Shown here piece after piece: positions 8,014 through 17,399 of a DNA stretch of 64,000 bases. Numbering within the stretch: the first letter of the stretch is position 1; each line of letters begins with the position of its first letter. The stretch is taken from positions 47,117 through 111,116 of IMG/VR virus record IMGVR_UViG_3300030329_001359. One strand, 5' to 3'. The stretch comes from a virus. The position numbers and the translations under genes are program-made. The notes under the pieces are model-generated. The model was not told the DNA's origin. It did no database searches and worked only from the letters and a program-made list of their open reading frames with translations.

Positions 8014-8298
8014 TTAAAGTTTTTTGAAATCTGCTATTGCTTTTGCTAATTCATCACTTTCTGCTTTTGCTCTTGCCATATCTTTATCATAACGAGCCTT
8101 TTCTCCTTCTAAATCAGATAGAGACCATTCTCGTTTTGAATCATCTAAGGCTTCGCCAGTTTCACTATCAAAGCGTTTCTGAGCTAAGACAACATGAGCT
8201 TGTTTTGTTACATTGTCATCGCTATCTTTTTCTTCAGCAACCTTTTCAAATGCAACCTTCTTTGCAGTTTTTAGTGTACTATATTTAGACCATCTCAT
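8014..8298 (-). CDS. Small charged protein downstream of fibre gene
   Basis: 94 aa, strongly charged. The N-terminus is basic (MRWSKYSTLKTAKKVAFEKV), the middle acidic (EEKDSDDNVT) and the C-terminal third is helical with heptads (KDMARAKAESDELAKAIADF). Genes of this size immediately after a long fibre often encode fibre-associated or chaperone proteins; that is only contextual. Any cassette 2 counterpart would lie beyond the right edge. Confidence 0.5.
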   Translation of the reverse strand: MRWSKYSTLKTAKKVAFEKVAEEKDSDDNVTKQAHVVLAQKRFDSETGEALDDSKREWSLSDLEGEKARYDKDMARAKAESDELAKAIADFKKL

Positions 8299-8300
8299 TA

Positions 8301-8540
8301 TTAATCCTTTTTACTATCTTCATACGCTTTTTTAACTGCATCTGTCCATAGACTATTTGCCAATGCTTTTAATTCATCAGATTCACCACTTACATCAGCA
8401 TCTGGCATAAATGATGTTCGGTTATATGAAAATGATATTTCTTTACCATCTTCTTCAATCGCAGTTCTTTTTCGTTGCTGAATAATTTTGTACTCACCAC
8501 GAACTTCATAATCGTATGTTACTTTCTTTTCTAAAGCCAT
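8301..8540 (-). CDS. Small protein after fibre gene
   Basis: 79 aa (MALEKKVTYDYEVRGEYKII), a beta-rich N-terminus and helical C-terminus (ELKALANSLWTDAVKKAYED). An AAGGAG precedes the ATG. 'VRGEYKIIQQRKRTAI ... sfsYnRTSF' resembles small phage proteins found next to tail fibres, but I cannot name a family. Confidence 0.5.
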   Translation of the reverse strand: MALEKKVTYDYEVRGEYKIIQQRKRTAIEEDGKEISFSYNRTSFMPDADVSGESDELKALANSLWTDAVKKAYEDSKKD

Positions 8541-8613
8541 TCTAACTCCTTGTTGTTATTCGTTTCCAACTATATATCTATATAGTATTGAATTATAAAT
8601 CTTTGATAGTTTA
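8541..8613 (-). promoter_or_regulatory. AT-rich spacer with inverted repeat and possible -10
   Basis: The 73-base gap after the fibre gene holds an inverted repeat, ACTATATA-GA-TATATAGT read on the minus strand, and a TTTATAAT -10-like hexamer nearby. It could be a promoter for cassette 1 or a weak processing hairpin. No convincing -35 is visible. Confidence 0.25.
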
Positions 8614-11600
8614 TTATACAGTATAAGTAACATCAACAGCAACCGCCCAAGCCCCATCTACATCTGACTCATCTAAATAATTTCTATCTCCATTATCTTC
8701 AATTTCTACTAAAGTAAAAAATGCTTCACCTTCTTCAATCGAAACCATCACAGTTCCATCTATCGTTCCTCCGTGATTATACAATACACAGCTTCCATAC
8801 GACCTTGCTCCTAACCCAGTTGCATTTCCTGATGTAAACGGCAACGAAACTCGAATTGTTCCCGATGAAGAGTTGTCTGAATCAATACTAAGAAGTCCTT
8901 GCACATGAACAAGCCTACCTATTTTTGTATATCGAAAAATATCATTTGTACTATTTACAACAAAATTGCCAGAGGTTGTTCCAGTCACAGTAGCCGTGTG
9001 TTCACCTTCTTCATAATCGTCTTGCACATTTGCTCCACCGCTTGCTGATTGAGTTGCTGGAAATGATACACCAGAACAATGAACATGAGCACCACCATCT
9101 GAACCTGCATAAACATTCAATATAGATGCATTACCAAGTGTTACTGAGTTGTCTCCAACGCCTTGTGCATCTCTACCAATGACAACTTGATTTGTAGAGT
9201 CAGCGGCAGATGTTCTTGCATTATCTCCTATGACTATATTTTGAGTACCACTTGTCAACTGTACTGTATCGTGTCCTGCTTGATGCCCAATTAAAATATT
9301 TAAAGCCCCTGTAACTCCATAACCAGCCCTATATCCTACCGCCACATTCCCATTGCCACAATTTGCAGATAAGGATTGATAGCCAACGGCAGTATTAAGT
9401 CCTCCATCATCAGTTGCATCTAAACATTGATACCCCACAGCAGTGTTCCCAGCACCAGAAGTAATCGCATTTCCTGCCGCATATCCCACTGCAACTGTCC
9501 CATCAGCGGCAGAAGTCAGGTTTGCTCCACCAGCATCTCTCCCAATTATGACTGCATTATCTACGTCTGTTGTGGCACTTCCTGCGGCTTGTCCGATGAT
9601 GACATTGCCCCCTCCAGAAGTAACTGCTACTCCTGCACTTGCACCAAGTGCTACATTATTATCGCCTGTAGTCAATGCACCTAAAGAATGTCTCCCTATT
9701 GCGACATTGTAATTTGCCCCATCAAGAGCCGCATCCATAGTATAATTTCCAATAGCAACATTATAACTTGATGCTGTATCAGCCCATGTACCACCACCAG
9801 AATCAACTCCAATAAATATATTTTCGGTGCTACCTAATGAATTATTACCAGCATTGGTATCATCCATTGCACCATAGCCGATAGCCATATTGTATCCACC
9901 AGTCGTATGAACTAAACCAGCGTTGTGACCAATAAAAGTTGAGTATCCAGCGGTTGTGAGAGCATTCATAGCCGCATATCCAAGTGCTGTATTACCAATT
10001 CCAGATGTTAAACTTTCACCAGCATCACGCCCCACAATAGTTGTTCCATTAGCATTGTTGTGATTGATGGCTGTTCCAGCATTGCGACCTATAAGCACAC
10101 AATCAGATGTTGTAGTTATCGCATCTCCTGCGTTTACTCCAATAACTGTATTTGAACCGCCTGTACTAAGAGATAACAAAGCATTTGTTCCGAGGGCTAT
10201 ATTATTATCACCTTGAGTCAATGCATTTAAGGTTGCATATCCAACGGCTGTATTATTAGTAGCATCATCTAAGGTTGCACCACCAGCAGAAACATAACCT
10301 ATAAAAGTATTATAATTTGTACCTGCATCTATGTTTAAACCTGCGGAATGCCCGAAGACTGTATTCTGTGTACCAGCATCATTATTAGATAGTGAGATTC
10401 GGGAGTTGATGTCAAATTTTGCAACAGATGTGAAAGTAAAAGTACCAGTACCAGTTGCGGCACTTCCAAATGTATGAACTCCACCTGCTTGGATATATTC
10501 ACTTGCTTCATCATCACTTATTTTTGTCCAAGCAGAACCACTATGATAAGCATTTTGTAATATTTTTAATTCGCCACTTGCACCAGCAGATGTTGTTGCT
10601 TCGATTGCTCCATTACCACCAATTTGGACAGCAGACATAGCACTATTCCAAGTTTGTGGCGTAACTCCAATTCCGACATTGCCTGAACTATCAATTCTCA
10701 TTCTTTCAGTCCAACTACCAGAACCATCAGCAGTGGTCAGGAATCTAATCCTACCCGGCATATCATTTGCTCCGGGTGTACCATCTACCTGTATTTGAAT
10801 ACCACCAGCAAATGAATTAAAATCCCCATCTCCGTCATAACCATATGCTTGAGCTTGCCACAAAGTGTCTCCATCCTGAACAATCGCTGGAGAAGCCTTT
10901 GAACCACGGGCATGTCTTCCCGCAAAATTAGGTTGACCAGCATCATTTCTATACGATGTAACAAATATTTCTGATGGCCCCCCATCCTTTACTAATTCCA
11001 GTTCAGCCGCTGGAGAATTTGTATTAATTCCAATGTTGCCATCAGCAGTAATTCTCATTTTTTCAGTTTCAGTATCATCCTTAGATGTTTTAAAACTTAT
11101 AAAAGCAGACCTTGTGCTTGAGCCTGAAAAATTCTCTTCTCTTCCAACTTGTATTTTAGCGGCTGTTCCACCATTATGTCTAAATCTAAACCCAACTAAT
11201 TCATCTGTTGAATCTCCAGCGGCACTATTATCAAGAATTATTTCTGTAGCACCACCATCTGATGCACTTACGATATGAAGAATATCACCTGGTGCTTTTG
11301 TGCCGATTCCAGTATGTCCCGACTCATTTACATATATTCCATTACCATCATCTGGGTTATCATCAATACCAAAATACGCAGTATCTGCTGAGTTTAATAA
11401 TAGCCCCATGTAAGCGGCTTTACTGGAGTGACCAACTCGTATTATTGAATGTTCTCCATTAGCATCTATCGCACTTTGAAAATTCGCTACTGTTACATCT
11501 GAATTTGCTGTAGTTTCGACATCTAATTTAAAATCGGGGCTTGTATCGCCAATTCCGACATTGCCCAATGCATCGAAGCGTACCCTCTCAATTAAACTTC

Positions 11601-13242
11601 CACCTTTAGACCTTCTTCCTGCGGGGTCGGTTGTTCCTCCGGGTTGAGTATAAAAAGCAAGACCACCAGCATATGAAACATTACCTGAATTAGTATACAT
11701 ATCAACGCCTGCGATATATCCTTGAGTCCAGTAATCAGAACCATTGTAGGTACGAAACTCAAGTAACCCTCCAGGATTATCCGTAGCACTTTGTTGGTTT
11801 ATAATCAATCCAGGTTTTTCTGAGCCATATGTTGTAACAGTTCCTTGTGCTACGCCAACTATATCAAGGCTACCCTCTGGATCATTGATACCAATACCGA
11901 CATTGCCATTAGAACCAATTCTCATCCTTTCACTTGGAGTTGCAGAACCATCAGGCGAGGTTTTAAAAACCAAATCTGCTGGCATATCTGTGCCTGTTGA
12001 TGATGTTGCTATACTAACAGCAGTTATTTCAGCCCCGAACCTATCGTTTGAACCATCAAAACCAGAAAAGTATAATGTACCTAATAGGTCTCCACCAGCA
12101 GTATTAATTGCTGACCTACTACCAACCGAACCTCTGGCTTTTGCAAAATGTAAGACCGGTCCTGTTACAGTATTTCCAGACATTTCCATTGTAATATTTC
12201 CTGCAACGGCAGCAACACCAGTTGCAACGTGAAGCCCTGTTGCTTGTATTGCAGATGCCGCTGAACCAATATTGACATTACCATTATGGTCAATGGTCAT
12301 TCTCGCATCAAGTGTAGCACTACTATTATCTGTTGTATGAAAAACTAACTTAGTACCTTCAGCACTACCCTCAGTCCACGCTTCAGTTGTTAATGCTTCT
12401 ATTCTTGCACCATATCCAAAGTTTGAATGAGCATTCTCTGTTCCTACAAATGAAATTTGCCCTAACCTTTCTCCAGATGTTATCGTACTATCATTTCTAA
12501 TTATATTTATACCAGCACCAGAAGTTGAAGATAAGGATAAGGTGTCTTGTGGATTTGAATGTCCGACACCTATATTTGCCCCAGTAAAATAAAAAGAACC
12601 AGCACCAGTATAAAATTGCATTCCATTAGCATTATTATAACTATTAAAGTACCCCCAACCATTATCATCGTAACATCCAGTCAGTATGTAATTATCACCA
12701 GAACCATGAATTTTCAACCTTTTAGTTGTTCCCTCACTTGTAAGACCGACTCCATCAATATCAATAGCATATCCTGTACTATCTTGTGTAATCTTTAATG
12801 CTGTAGCACCAGTTGCACTTGCATGGTCATTATGTACAAGCATCACATTTCGAGTATTAGTATCAGATGAATTACTTGCAACTCTTAAAGCATTTGCAGT
12901 AGTTAAACTATCTGCATCTATGTTGACAGCATCTCCAGAGGTATTAGTTGCACTTACATTAATAGCCTGTTGATTTGTTCCTTCGTGGTCTATATTTAAG
13001 GCTATAGCATTCGCATTTTGGTCAATCAAAACAGCAGTACCAGCACCTGTATTTTGTTCTACCTCAAAAGCAGTACTTGCGGCAGTATTAGTAATCTTCA
13101 TATCTCCAGTTAATACTTCTGAATATGAAAATCCTCCACCACCATTTACAGTTAAATCACCATCAATGGTAACATCACCAGATATTGTACCCCCTGCCGA
13201 GCCTATGTCATGTGTAATTGCGTCTGCGAAACCTCTATTCAT
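8614..13242 (-). CDS. Giant trimeric tail fibre with YadA-head-like repeats
   Basis: 1542 aa. The N-terminus (GGTISGDVTIDGDLTVNGGG) is the left-handed coil motif of phage fibre shafts. Repeated 'GNVGIG..xP' blocks (NGNVNIGSAAS, NGNVGIGIND, SSGNVGIGVTP) follow through about residue 900. From about 960 to 1330 come dense 'N.AlG..a...ltsG..N.aiG..AG' repeats typical of the YadA-head-like left-handed beta-roll. The C-terminus (YTKIGRLVHVQGLLSI ... SLPF) is a common phage-fibre beta-sandwich tip. It sits between adaptor genes and cassette 1, and probably recognises the host surface. No S74 chaperone motif is seen. Confidence 0.85.
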   Translation of the reverse strand: MNRGFADAITHDIGSAGGTISGDVTIDGDLTVNGGGGFSYSEVLTGDMKITNTAASTAFEVEQNTGAGTAVLIDQNANAIALNIDHEGTNQQAINVSATNTSGDAVNIDADSLTTANALRVASNSSDTNTRNVMLVHNDHASATGATALKITQDSTGYAIDIDGVGLTSEGTTKRLKIHGSGDNYILTGCYDDNGWGYFNSYNNANGMQFYTGAGSFYFTGANIGVGHSNPQDTLSLSSTSGAGINIIRNDSTITSGERLGQISFVGTENAHSNFGYGARIEALTTEAWTEGSAEGTKLVFHTTDNSSATLDARMTIDHNGNVNIGSAASAIQATGLHVATGVAAVAGNITMEMSGNTVTGPVLHFAKARGSVGSRSAINTAGGDLLGTLYFSGFDGSNDRFGAEITAVSIATSSTGTDMPADLVFKTSPDGSATPSERMRIGSNGNVGIGINDPEGSLDIVGVAQGTVTTYGSEKPGLIINQQSATDNPGGLLEFRTYNGSDYWTQGYIAGVDMYTNSGNVSYAGGLAFYTQPGGTTDPAGRRSKGGSLIERVRFDALGNVGIGDTSPDFKLDVETTANSDVTVANFQSAIDANGEHSIIRVGHSSKAAYMGLLLNSADTAYFGIDDNPDDGNGIYVNESGHTGIGTKAPGDILHIVSASDGGATEIILDNSAAGDSTDELVGFRFRHNGGTAAKIQVGREENFSGSSTRSAFISFKTSKDDTETEKMRITADGNIGINTNSPAAELELVKDGGPSEIFVTSYRNDAGQPNFAGRHARGSKASPAIVQDGDTLWQAQAYGYDGDGDFNSFAGGIQIQVDGTPGANDMPGRIRFLTTADGSGSWTERMRIDSSGNVGIGVTPQTWNSAMSAVQIGGNGAIEATTSAGASGELKILQNAYHSGSAWTKISDDEASEYIQAGGVHTFGSAATGTGTFTFTSVAKFDINSRISLSNNDAGTQNTVFGHSAGLNIDAGTNYNTFIGYVSAGGATLDDATNNTAVGYATLNALTQGDNNIALGTNALLSLSTGGSNTVIGVNAGDAITTTSDCVLIGRNAGTAINHNNANGTTIVGRDAGESLTSGIGNTALGYAAMNALTTAGYSTFIGHNAGLVHTTGGYNMAIGYGAMDDTNAGNNSLGSTENIFIGVDSGGGTWADTASSYNVAIGNYTMDAALDGANYNVAIGRHSLGALTTGDNNVALGASAGVAVTSGGGNVIIGQAAGSATTDVDNAVIIGRDAGGANLTSAADGTVAVGYAAGNAITSGAGNTAVGYQCLDATDDGGLNTAVGYQSLSANCGNGNVAVGYRAGYGVTGALNILIGHQAGHDTVQLTSGTQNIVIGDNARTSAADSTNQVVIGRDAQGVGDNSVTLGNASILNVYAGSDGGAHVHCSGVSFPATQSASGGANVQDDYEEGEHTATVTGTTSGNFVVNSTNDIFRYTKIGRLVHVQGLLSIDSDNSSSGTIRVSLPFTSGNATGLGARSYGSCVLYNHGGTIDGTVMVSIEEGEAFFTLVEIEDNGDRNYLDESDVDGAWAVAVDVTYTV

Positions 13243-13252
13243 TATTTACTCC

Positions 13253-13588
13253 TTACATATGTACAATTTTTAAATATTTAGCAGAAGCTGATGTTGCTTG
13301 TTTTGCATGGAATATTATTGTATCACCAACACCTCTAGGGACTTTTAGAAATACTAATGTATTAGCTGGTATTGTTGGGTCGTTATTAGCTGAGATAGTA
13401 TCAGACGTTGATGAATCAAATCTAAATAAAATTTCTGATTCACTTTCAATGCATATTTGATTTGCGGCACTAACATCTGAAGTTACATGAGCAGCTGAAC
13501 TAATTGTTAATCTATCTTGAACGTCCCACCCTGCTGCTGTATCTACATTTAAAGATTCGTGGGCCCTGAATTTTTGAAGTGTTGCCAT
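13253..13588 (-). CDS. Small beta-rich protein before the fibre
   Basis: 111 aa, beta-rich, starting MATLQKFRAHESLNVDTAAG, with patterns such as ESEILFRFDSS and NTLVFLKVPRG that suggest a compact beta-sandwich or OB-like decoration protein. It follows an intergenic hairpin and has a strong AAAAGGAG. It is probably a head decoration or fibre-attachment protein, judged by context only. Confidence 0.5.
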   Translation of the reverse strand: MATLQKFRAHESLNVDTAAGWDVQDRLTISSAAHVTSDVSAANQICIESESEILFRFDSSTSDTISANNDPTIPANTLVFLKVPRGVGDTIIFHAKQATSASAKYLKIVHM

Positions 13589-13600
13589 TTACTTCTCCTT

Positions 13601-13660
13601 TTAATTTAATGCTTGTCTTGCGAGGCGAGAATGCTCCTTATACAAGCACATTAATTTAAT
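13601..13660 (-). promoter_or_regulatory. Intergenic stem-loop upstream of 111-aa gene
   Basis: Arms 13601-13616 (TTAATTTAATGCTTGT) and 13642-13660 (starting ACAAGC) pair over about 15 positions with a 2-nt bulge and one mismatch. The 25-nt loop contains a second small hairpin (GCGAG/CTC-like). No poly-T follows, so it looks more like an RNA processing or 5'-stabilising hairpin in the long late transcript than a terminator. Confidence 0.4.
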
Positions 13661-14346
13661 TACCTTACTGCAAAATTACTAACAGGAAATGTTATTGATA
13701 TTTTCCTTCTATTACTTTGGTCATCTGCAATCTTTTTATAAAAATCTCTCATAAAATATTCTTTCATATTAATATCACCTTGCTCTAATGCTACTTGAGC
13801 TTTAATATAATCTATAACAGCTAATGATAATAATCTGTTTAAATTCATATGTGATGTTTCGTCAACACTTGAATCTGCTACAGGTTTAGGTATTTGATAT
13901 ACAGTAATACTTTCTCCAGCTGATTCTGCTGTAAATGTAGAAGATGCAAAAACAAGAGTGTTGCTACCTGAGCTTATTGATGTATAAACACCATCATTGC
14001 TAGCTGAACCTATAATTCTTACTTTATCACCAGTAGCAAATCCATCGCTAGTACCAGCTCCTGTAATAGTAGTTGTAGAAAATGATATATCAGTCCCAGA
14101 TGCTCTTTTAGTTGTATCTTCTAATGACTCAGATATAAATGGCTCATATAAAGCTGTGTATTCAACTCTAAGACCATTAGTTATATCCTCATTAGGATAA
14201 ATAAGTTGACTACCGTAAAACTCAGAAGGAAGCTTTACTCTATAATTAGCTACTGTATCGCTAGCCGCTGTTTCAACCCATTGCCATAAATGTACTTTTC
14301 TACCATACAACTCATAGAACCAATTTCTATCTGTATCGTAACTCAT
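13660..14346 (-). CDS. Putative tail adaptor/tubular protein
   Basis: 228 aa. The N-terminus (YDTDRNWFYELYGRKVHLWQ) and the layout of a beta-rich body followed by a helical C-terminus (IDYIKAQVALEQGDINMKEY, then FMRDFYKKIADDQSNRRK) fit podoviral adaptor/tubular proteins of the P22 gp4 / T7 gp11 class: sheet domain, then helices that dock to the portal. It lies after a 92-aa helical gene and before the fibre genes. Its start shares TAATG with the upstream stop. Assignment is by architecture and position. Confidence 0.5.
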   Translation of the reverse strand: MSYDTDRNWFYELYGRKVHLWQWVETAASDTVANYRVKLPSEFYGSQLIYPNEDITNGLRVEYTALYEPFISESLEDTTKRASGTDISFSTTTITGAGTSDGFATGDKVRIIGSASNDGVYTSISSGSNTLVFASSTFTAESAGESITVYQIPKPVADSSVDETSHMNLNRLLSLAVIDYIKAQVALEQGDINMKEYFMRDFYKKIADDQSNRRKISITFPVSNFAVR

Positions 14347-14624
14347 TATTCAGGGTCTGTATCTTCTCTCATAACAGATTCAGAACCTAGTCTTCTGATT
14401 CTTTTATATTTTTTATCATTAGTATCTTTTACAGATATTGATTTTACAGCAATAACGTCATTAGGAAGATGATACTCTCTTTGACCATCTATGATATTTT
14501 GTTTGTCTTCTACTAATTCTTCAAAATTACCAGATTTAATTATATTAATAGCGTCTTCTATCCATGACTTAACCAATAAAGTATTTTTACCGCCAGTACG
14601 TTCCATTACTTCTAATACAGTCAT
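14346..14624 (-). CDS. Small head-tail adaptor-like protein
   Basis: 92 aa. Helical N-terminus (NTLLVKSWIEDAINIIKSGN), then 'QREYHLPNDVIAVKSISVKD', the 'Y.LP.D......v' pattern common in phage adaptor proteins near the portal connector. It overlaps both neighbours by one base at TAATG junctions, so the four genes 14346-15112 and downstream are tightly coupled. It may form one complex with the 228-aa protein. Confidence 0.5.
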   Translation of the reverse strand: MTVLEVMERTGGKNTLLVKSWIEDAINIIKSGNFEELVEDKQNIIDGQREYHLPNDVIAVKSISVKDTNDKKYKRIRRLGSESVMREDTDPE

Positions 14625-15112
14625 TATTGACCAGCTATCATTACGTTAACAGTTGCTTCTCTTGACCCATTGCTATAATTAGCGTCATGAATTCCAACAG
14701 AACCTACAGCTTCTCCCATATGCATAGGTATAACTACTGATTCACCAGGTGTCAAAGCTGCGAATATCTCACCACTAACTGTTACATTAACAACACTATC
14801 AGAACCTAATTGAGATACATATTCAACAGCTACTACATATGCAGTTGCAGGAATTGTACCATCAGTCACATCAGACGCTTCTGTCCATCCACTATCATTT
14901 AAGTAATCTACTGATGTTGCTGACACAACAACATTTTTCCAATAACATACATCATCATCATTATAAGCTGTTGATATATTATAATTTCCTCCCCATGTCC
15001 TTGAATCTGCGTTCCCATCTAATATTTTATGAGTATAAGATATTCCTTGTACTGTTACATCATTATCTTGAACCACTTCACAAGATGTATGAATTCTTAT
15101 TTGGTTTGCCAT
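14624..15112 (-). CDS. Beta-rich virion protein
   Basis: 162 aa. Beta-rich, with 'TPGESVVIPMHMGEAVGSVG' and 'NGSREATVNVMIAG', the kind of 'l.pGes..i.l' strand pair seen in capsid decoration or tail accessory proteins and also in the small proteins at 4484-4963 and 61215-61673. It could be a more distant member of the same fold. Precise role unknown. Confidence 0.5.
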   Translation of the reverse strand: MANQIRIHTSCEVVQDNDVTVQGISYTHKILDGNADSRTWGGNYNISTAYNDDDVCYWKNVVVSATSVDYLNDSGWTEASDVTDGTIPATAYVVAVEYVSQLGSDSVVNVTVSGEIFAALTPGESVVIPMHMGEAVGSVGIHDANYSNGSREATVNVMIAGQ

Positions 15113-15115
15113 ATT

Positions 15116-16873
15116 TTACGTCCCTTCTCCAGCAGCTATTTTAGTTGCCATTGCTTGTCTAATCATTTTAGAATTATTTTGCATATAAGAATTTACCTCC
15201 AATTTTGCCCAATTATAATATTTTTCAGCTTCTTTTGCATAGTAAGCTGCGTTCTGTGTTGCAAATGTAGATTTTTGAGCTTTCTCACCAACTTCAGATG
15301 CGTACTTTTGAACATTTGAATTATATAATGCTAATTTACTTTCATATTCTTTCATATTCTTTTGTAGAGAATTAGCATAATTTTGTACTGTCTTATCTAT
15401 ATCATCCTTATATGACTGTAATTCAGTAGAATATTTTTGAATTTTTTGAGCATCATCTTGAGAACTTAACTGAGCATCTTGTATAGATATTTGTAATTGG
15501 GCCTGATATTCAGAATTCTCTTTATTAAAACTATTTAAACTATCTTGCAATTTAGACTGATATATCGCCATCTTTTGAGATTCTTCATTTTGCCAAGCTT
15601 GTACAGATGTAGATAACTCAAGTTGATACTGGGCCATTTTTTGTTGATATTGCTGTACTTCTTTAGATACATCAGATTGATAAGTTTGAACTTCAGCTGA
15701 GTATTTTTGAAGACTTGCTGCGTATTCTTGATTCTCTTTTTGTAACAACAAGTTAGTTTCTTGCTGAGCTTCTTGAGCATTTATCTGAGCTTGCTGTATA
15801 GCTTCTTGTAACTTACCTTGGTATTCTGCGTTTTCTTTATTAAACTCATTTAGTTTATTTTGCATTGCTTGAGTATAAGCATTTATATATGTAGAAATCT
15901 TTTGTATTTGAGCCGCTGCTAATTCTGTATCTTCTTCATCTTCTATTAAATGAGCAGCTGTAGACCACCATTGGTCAAATTCTATAGCATTACCATCAAA
16001 ATCATCAATAGTATTTTGTGCATCTAATTGAGTTATCGCAGTTAATTCTATAGTACTGTCACTAGCTACAAGTGGAGCTGTATAAGTAGGTGGAATACCT
16101 AAATTAGATATATTAATTGAATCTACATCAGGCGTAGTAAAACTTGGAGCTGCAGGAGCTGAAGGTGATATAGATGATATTGAAAATGTTCCAGGGTCGC
16201 TTTCACTAAGTCCACTAGAATAATATTTAAAAGCTGTCCTAGATTCTAATATTGGAGCAACATATGTAGGAGCTGTAGTACTAAAAGAAACAGAACTACT
16301 AGATAAGCTAGGAGCTGTAGGAGGAATTGATGATATATTCAAATCAGAACCAAAACTTGGATTAGATAACGGGATTGGTACTGTAATATCTGACCAATCT
16401 AAAATCTTTGAAGATGCTAATTTTGAAAATTCTTTTGAAGCTGCGTGATAAACAACAGCATTTCTTAAATCACTATCATCATCTATTTTTGAATAATCTA
16501 TATAATACACATATCCAGCATTGCTTCCATCTGTAACTGGAGCAAAATGTACAGCTCCTTGTTTATGATACCAAACTGGATGTCTAGCTGTAGCGTATTT
16601 TAAACTTGATGAATCTAATGCCCATGCAGCATCAGACATCGGTATTTCTCTGCAACTATATCCATTTCTTTGTACATCTATTATTGAATCGTTTACTGAA
16701 AATGTTATAGCAGTTCCATCAGTAGAAGCAGATGAAACTTTTTGTGCAAAACTTAATAAATTTTTTGGAATACTAGATACTATAGATTTTTGCGCAGATA
16801 TTATAAACTGGTCATTAGCATCAGATACACCAGTTATATTTTCAATATCTAGTTCTATGTTTGTTGTAGCCAT
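15116..16873 (-). CDS. Adaptor-domain plus long coiled-coil structural protein
   Basis: 585 aa in two parts. Residues 1 to about 150 (ARHPVWYHKQGAVHFAPVTD, then GYVYYIDYSKID and AVVYHAASKEFSKLA) match the 'rhPv...k...i.p.P...g.v.Yi.y......l..av..aA' pattern of T7-type adaptor domains. After a Pro/Ser-rich linker, residues about 300-560 form a very long Gln-rich coiled coil with repeated 'FNKENAEYQGKLQEAIQ' and 'FNKENSEYQAQLQISIQ' units, pointing to internal duplication. It is probably a connector or needle-like tail component. A reverse-frame ORF inside it is a shadow. Confidence 0.6.
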   Translation of the reverse strand: MATTNIELDIENITGVSDANDQFIISAQKSIVSSIPKNLLSFAQKVSSASTDGTAITFSVNDSIIDVQRNGYSCREIPMSDAAWALDSSSLKYATARHPVWYHKQGAVHFAPVTDGSNAGYVYYIDYSKIDDDSDLRNAVVYHAASKEFSKLASSKILDWSDITVPIPLSNPSFGSDLNISSIPPTAPSLSSSSVSFSTTAPTYVAPILESRTAFKYYSSGLSESDPGTFSISSISPSAPAAPSFTTPDVDSINISNLGIPPTYTAPLVASDSTIELTAITQLDAQNTIDDFDGNAIEFDQWWSTAAHLIEDEEDTELAAAQIQKISTYINAYTQAMQNKLNEFNKENAEYQGKLQEAIQQAQINAQEAQQETNLLLQKENQEYAASLQKYSAEVQTYQSDVSKEVQQYQQKMAQYQLELSTSVQAWQNEESQKMAIYQSKLQDSLNSFNKENSEYQAQLQISIQDAQLSSQDDAQKIQKYSTELQSYKDDIDKTVQNYANSLQKNMKEYESKLALYNSNVQKYASEVGEKAQKSTFATQNAAYYAKEAEKYYNWAKLEVNSYMQNNSKMIRQAMATKIAAGEGT

Positions 16874-16887
16874 TTAATCTTATCTTT

Positions 16888-16958
16888 AAATAAGGCTATG
16901 CTGTAACTCAATATTAGAAAGGAAGCTAAAAAATACCGAGAAACAGCATGCCTTATTA
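16888..16958 (-). promoter_or_regulatory. Intergenic stem-loop between decoration and adaptor genes
   Basis: Arms 16888-16904 (AAATAAGGCTATGCTGT) and 16943-16957 (ACAGCATGCCTTATT) pair over about 13 bp with a 2-nt bulge, enclosing a 38-nt loop. The hairpin fills the gap between the 140-aa and 585-aa genes. It lacks a T-run on the minus strand, so mRNA processing or protection of the upstream head-gene message is more likely than termination. Confidence 0.4.
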
Positions 16959-16965
16959 TTTTGTT

Positions 16966-17388
16966 TTAGGATACTGTGAATCCTGCACTAGCGTGTTGAC
17001 ATTGACCTTTAACAAACCAATATGTACCATCGCTAATTAATTCAAGCCAATCACCAGCTGCAGCACTTGTACCAATGGTAACTGTAGTGCTTCCTGATAC
17101 ATTAGTTGAATCATTATCATCTGTAAATACACCATACAACTGTGTACTTTCAGCATTAATAGTACTAGCGGCAGTCGAATCTGTAACAATGAACTTATAA
17201 CAAACTCCAGCTTTAGGGGCTGGCAAGTTAATAGTTCTTGCTACTGTAGAATGTACAAGATACGTTCTACCGCTTTCCTTAGGTTCGAGATCATGTGTAG
17301 AAGCAGCTGAATCATTCATTCTGAAGATATATTCTCCATCTTGATAATTTGCTCTGCCTTTTATTCTAGCACCTTTACCATCAGCCAT
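16966..17388 (-). CDS. Putative head decoration/fibre-like protein
   Basis: 140 aa, beta-rich. 'ESGRTYLVHSTVARTINLPA', then 'CYKFIVTDS' and 'AAGDWLELISDGTYWFVKGQ', is the 'g.v..i.....itLP....g..y.i......a...i.....W..i.dG..W.v.g' pattern shared by many phage decoration and tail-tip beta domains. It lies second after the major capsid gene and has a strong AAGGAGG, consistent with an abundant capsid-surface protein. Confidence 0.55.
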   Translation of the reverse strand: MADGKGARIKGRANYQDGEYIFRMNDSAASTHDLEPKESGRTYLVHSTVARTINLPAPKAGVCYKFIVTDSTAASTINAESTQLYGVFTDDNDSTNVSGSTTVTIGTSAAAGDWLELISDGTYWFVKGQCQHASAGFTVS

Positions 17389-17399
17389 GATTTACCTCC

